Shown: positions 62,438-64,000 of the stretch, in pieces
How positions within the stretch are numbered: position 1 is the first letter of the stretch
How the letters are laid out: each line of letters begins with the position of its first letter
Assembly: GCF_011764425.1 (NCBI RefSeq)
Contig: NZ_BLPF01000002.1
Coordinates: 1,302,997 to 1,366,996, forward strand
Origin: Phytohabitans houttuyneae
GTDB taxonomy: Bacteria; Actinomycetota; Actinomycetes; Mycobacteriales; Micromonosporaceae
Length of the DNA: 64,000 nucleotides
Reading direction: 5' to 3'
Notes under the pieces: generated by a model
What the model saw: the letters and a program-made list of their open reading frames with translations, nothing else
What the model was told of the DNA's origin: nothing
The model's database searches: none
Position numbers and translations under genes: made by a program

Positions 62438-64000
62438 TTATGGACCGATATGGATGAAAGGCGCCCAGACGCTAGGTCTGTAAGGATCCCGGTCGCGCTG
62501 CCGCCGTACGGAGTGGTGAAGCGCCTCGGCCGACTGTCCTGGCCGCAGGTCACCCCGTGAGACCAGGCGCGCATACACGTCCTCGGCGACATTTGCTGCG
62601 GCCGTGTCCCAGACGGACCAGAGCGTCGCGATCACGTGACGCCGGCCCGCGTACTGAAGGGCAGCAGCGACGGTGATCATCTCGTCGGCGACGCGTGTGC
62701 CGCCCATGGCCGTCTTGCAGGCAGACAGGAACGCGAACTCACCCTGGCTCCCGCCGGCGGTCAGGTCCGCCACGGTGAGTCTTCCGTCGTACAGCACCAG
62801 GCCGCCGCGGGATGGGCTGGTGGGTTCCTGGCTGCCGTGACAACTCAAATGTGCCCAGGTGTGGCTGCCAAGCGCGTCCTGTACCGCGTGAACTGTCGCC
62901 GCCGGTCCTTCCAGCAGCGTCAACCGTTCGGCGGGGAAGACCGTCGCGAGCAGGTCACGCTCGCGATCGACATTGGGCAATTGTGGTTGACCGGGCGTAC
63001 GGCCCAGCGCCACGACGAGCAACTTCTCGTTGGGCCTTTGCGGCGCCGCTGGCGGCTGGCTGTCGTCGATCAGGGCGCGGGCAAGCGCCCGCACCGTCGT
63101 TGTGTAGGACGACACGACCCGGTCGAGGACGGCCCGGCCCGGCGCCTTGTCGTTCGGGTCGTGGTATCCGGCGGCGTGCAACGGCAACATGGCCAACGGG
63201 CCAGTCGGGCACCACCATATCCTCGGCCACGGCTGAGCCGGGGCCGGGCAGCGATCGTGGCCGAGGGCGCGAAGGACTGGATCGGCGACAGCTTCCCACA
63301 GCCATTCCAGGACCGAACTGATCGCCCGCTCAAGAGTGAGGCGGGCGGCCACCTGGCCGGCGCGGACGGAATCAACATCCCGAAGCGCATGCAGAAAGGC
63401 GTTGGTCCGGTCGACAGCGTCCGCATGAGTGAGATCCGGCAGTTCGACGACATCGGTGCCGGTGGTGGTCACCAGCAGGGCGTCGCAGCGCCACGAACTG
63501 CAGTTGACAATGACAATTGGTCCCGACGTCGCGGCTTGGCGCAGTTCTCCGATCGTGGTCTCGTGCGGCGAGTCGTTGTCCGACCCGATGCCGAGCTGGG
63601 CAACGAGGACATCCCACTGCTGCGCGGCCGCCATCTGCCGGTCAACCGCCTCTCCCGGCCGGACCAGCGCGTATAGCGCCTCGAGGAGCTTCATCGACTC
63701 AGGAATGTTCTCGTGCAGGTAGGACTCGGCGCCGGGAAGCGACCGATAGTGCTCGACCTGGTGGACTATGGCATTCAGATGGCTGTTGAGGCTGTTGCCC
63801 TTCGCATCGACGACGGTGGTATTACGGGGCAGCGTCGGGTTGGCGAGCTGATCGAGTTCGGTGCGCAGCTCGGCGAGCCTGCCGGCCAGCTCCGGCCGGG
63901 CGCTGACCTTCGATGGTGTGGTCTGGCTGGCCAGTAGGTGGAACCACAGCACGCCGCGGCCTCGCTCCAGGATCTCGACTGCCCGGTCGGGGAATCCCGC
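62438..64000 (-). CDS. CHAT-domain protein (caspase-like), partial
   Basis: The frame enters from the right edge without a stop, so the N-terminus is missing; the visible part is ~520 residues. Sequence near the edge (FPDRAVEILERGRGVLWFHLLASQT) is the end of a TPR-like region. The C-terminal ~250 residues are a CHAT peptidase domain, with the catalytic histidine in WAHLSCHG and cysteine in FLSACKTAMGG, followed by ALQYAGRRHVIATLWSVWD. TPR-CHAT proteins act as caspase-like proteases in bacterial conflict and signalling systems. The partner genes should lie to the right. The gap 62166-62437 holds nothing clear. Confidence 0.85.
   Translation of the reverse strand, partial: AGFPDRAVEILERGRGVLWFHLLASQTTPSKVSARPELAGRLAELRTELDQLANPTLPRNTTVVDAKGNSLNSHLNAIVHQVEHYRSLPGAESYLHENIPESMKLLEALYALVRPGEAVDRQMAAAQQWDVLVAQLGIGSDNDSPHETTIGELRQAATSGPIVIVNCSSWRCDALLVTTTGTDVVELPDLTHADAVDRTNAFLHALRDVDSVRAGQVAARLTLERAISSVLEWLWEAVADPVLRALGHDRCPAPAQPWPRIWWCPTGPLAMLPLHAAGYHDPNDKAPGRAVLDRVVSSYTTTVRALARALIDDSQPPAAPQRPNEKLLVVALGRTPGQPQLPNVDRERDLLATVFPAERLTLLEGPAATVHAVQDALGSHTWAHLSCHGSQEPTSPSRGGLVLYDGRLTVADLTAGGSQGEFAFLSACKTAMGGTRVADEMITVAAALQYAGRRHVIATLWSVWDTAAANVAEDVYARLVSRGDLRPGQSAEALHHSVRRQRDRDPYRPSVWAPFIHIGP

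Overview
The window is very GC-rich actinobacterial DNA, with GTG and TTG starts, GTGA/ATGA gene overlaps and heavy third-position GC. Gene content and intergenic inverted repeats suggest Micromonosporaceae; this is an inference that needs a marker-gene search. The left 24 kb looks like ordinary chromosome. From about 25 kb to 62 kb the sequence is mosaic: lower-GC genes, remnants of recombinases and transposases, long gene-poor gaps and many frameshifted genes.

Left part (1-13.3 kb): a response regulator cut by the window edge, diverging from two ABC-2 permeases (the first frameshifted); a DUF6131-type small membrane protein; a quinone-oxidoreductase-like enzyme; a glycosyltransferase-acyltransferase fusion; a secreted PKD protein; two cytochrome P450s flanking an epoxide-hydrolase-like enzyme; and a GNAT/lipoprotein pair.

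13.6-22.8 kb: an ArsR regulator, a small protein, a frameshifted ribosome-hibernation factor, then a tightly overlapped operon of six hydrogenase-4/complex I-like subunits (HyfI, B, C, E, F and G types) ending in a second copy of the small protein. The large subunit lacks all four NiFe-binding cysteines, so this is an energy-converting hydrogenase-related (Ehr-type) membrane complex and not a hydrogenase. Candidate operator palindromes precede the ArsR gene and the operon.

23-31 kb: a P-loop kinase-like gene, a TetR-like regulator with a perfect palindrome in front, an AraC regulator diverging from a methyltransferase, and decayed genes.

31-46 kb looks like a defence or conflict island. A small three-helix membrane protein diverges from a kinase-like/transmembrane/propeller-like receptor. 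It is followed by an operon of a membrane-anchored protein and three different SIR2-domain proteins with large helical C-terminal regions. The island is bordered by a decayed tyrosine recombinase and a complete IS630-family element. To its right lie a Cys-rich bacteriocin-like protein, a methyltransferase, a multi-pass membrane protein, a truncated haemoglobin and a two-gene unit of a membrane protein plus a membrane-anchored ParA/MinD-like ATPase.

54-64 kb: an LtrA-like protein, small membrane proteins, a transposase remnant, an APC-type transporter, decayed CorA and KdpA genes placed side by side, and a CHAT-domain protein running off the right edge. No tRNA, rRNA or CRISPR array was seen. 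At least six genes carry single-base frameshifts in short runs or GC-rich stretches, so base-call errors must be excluded before calling them pseudogenes.
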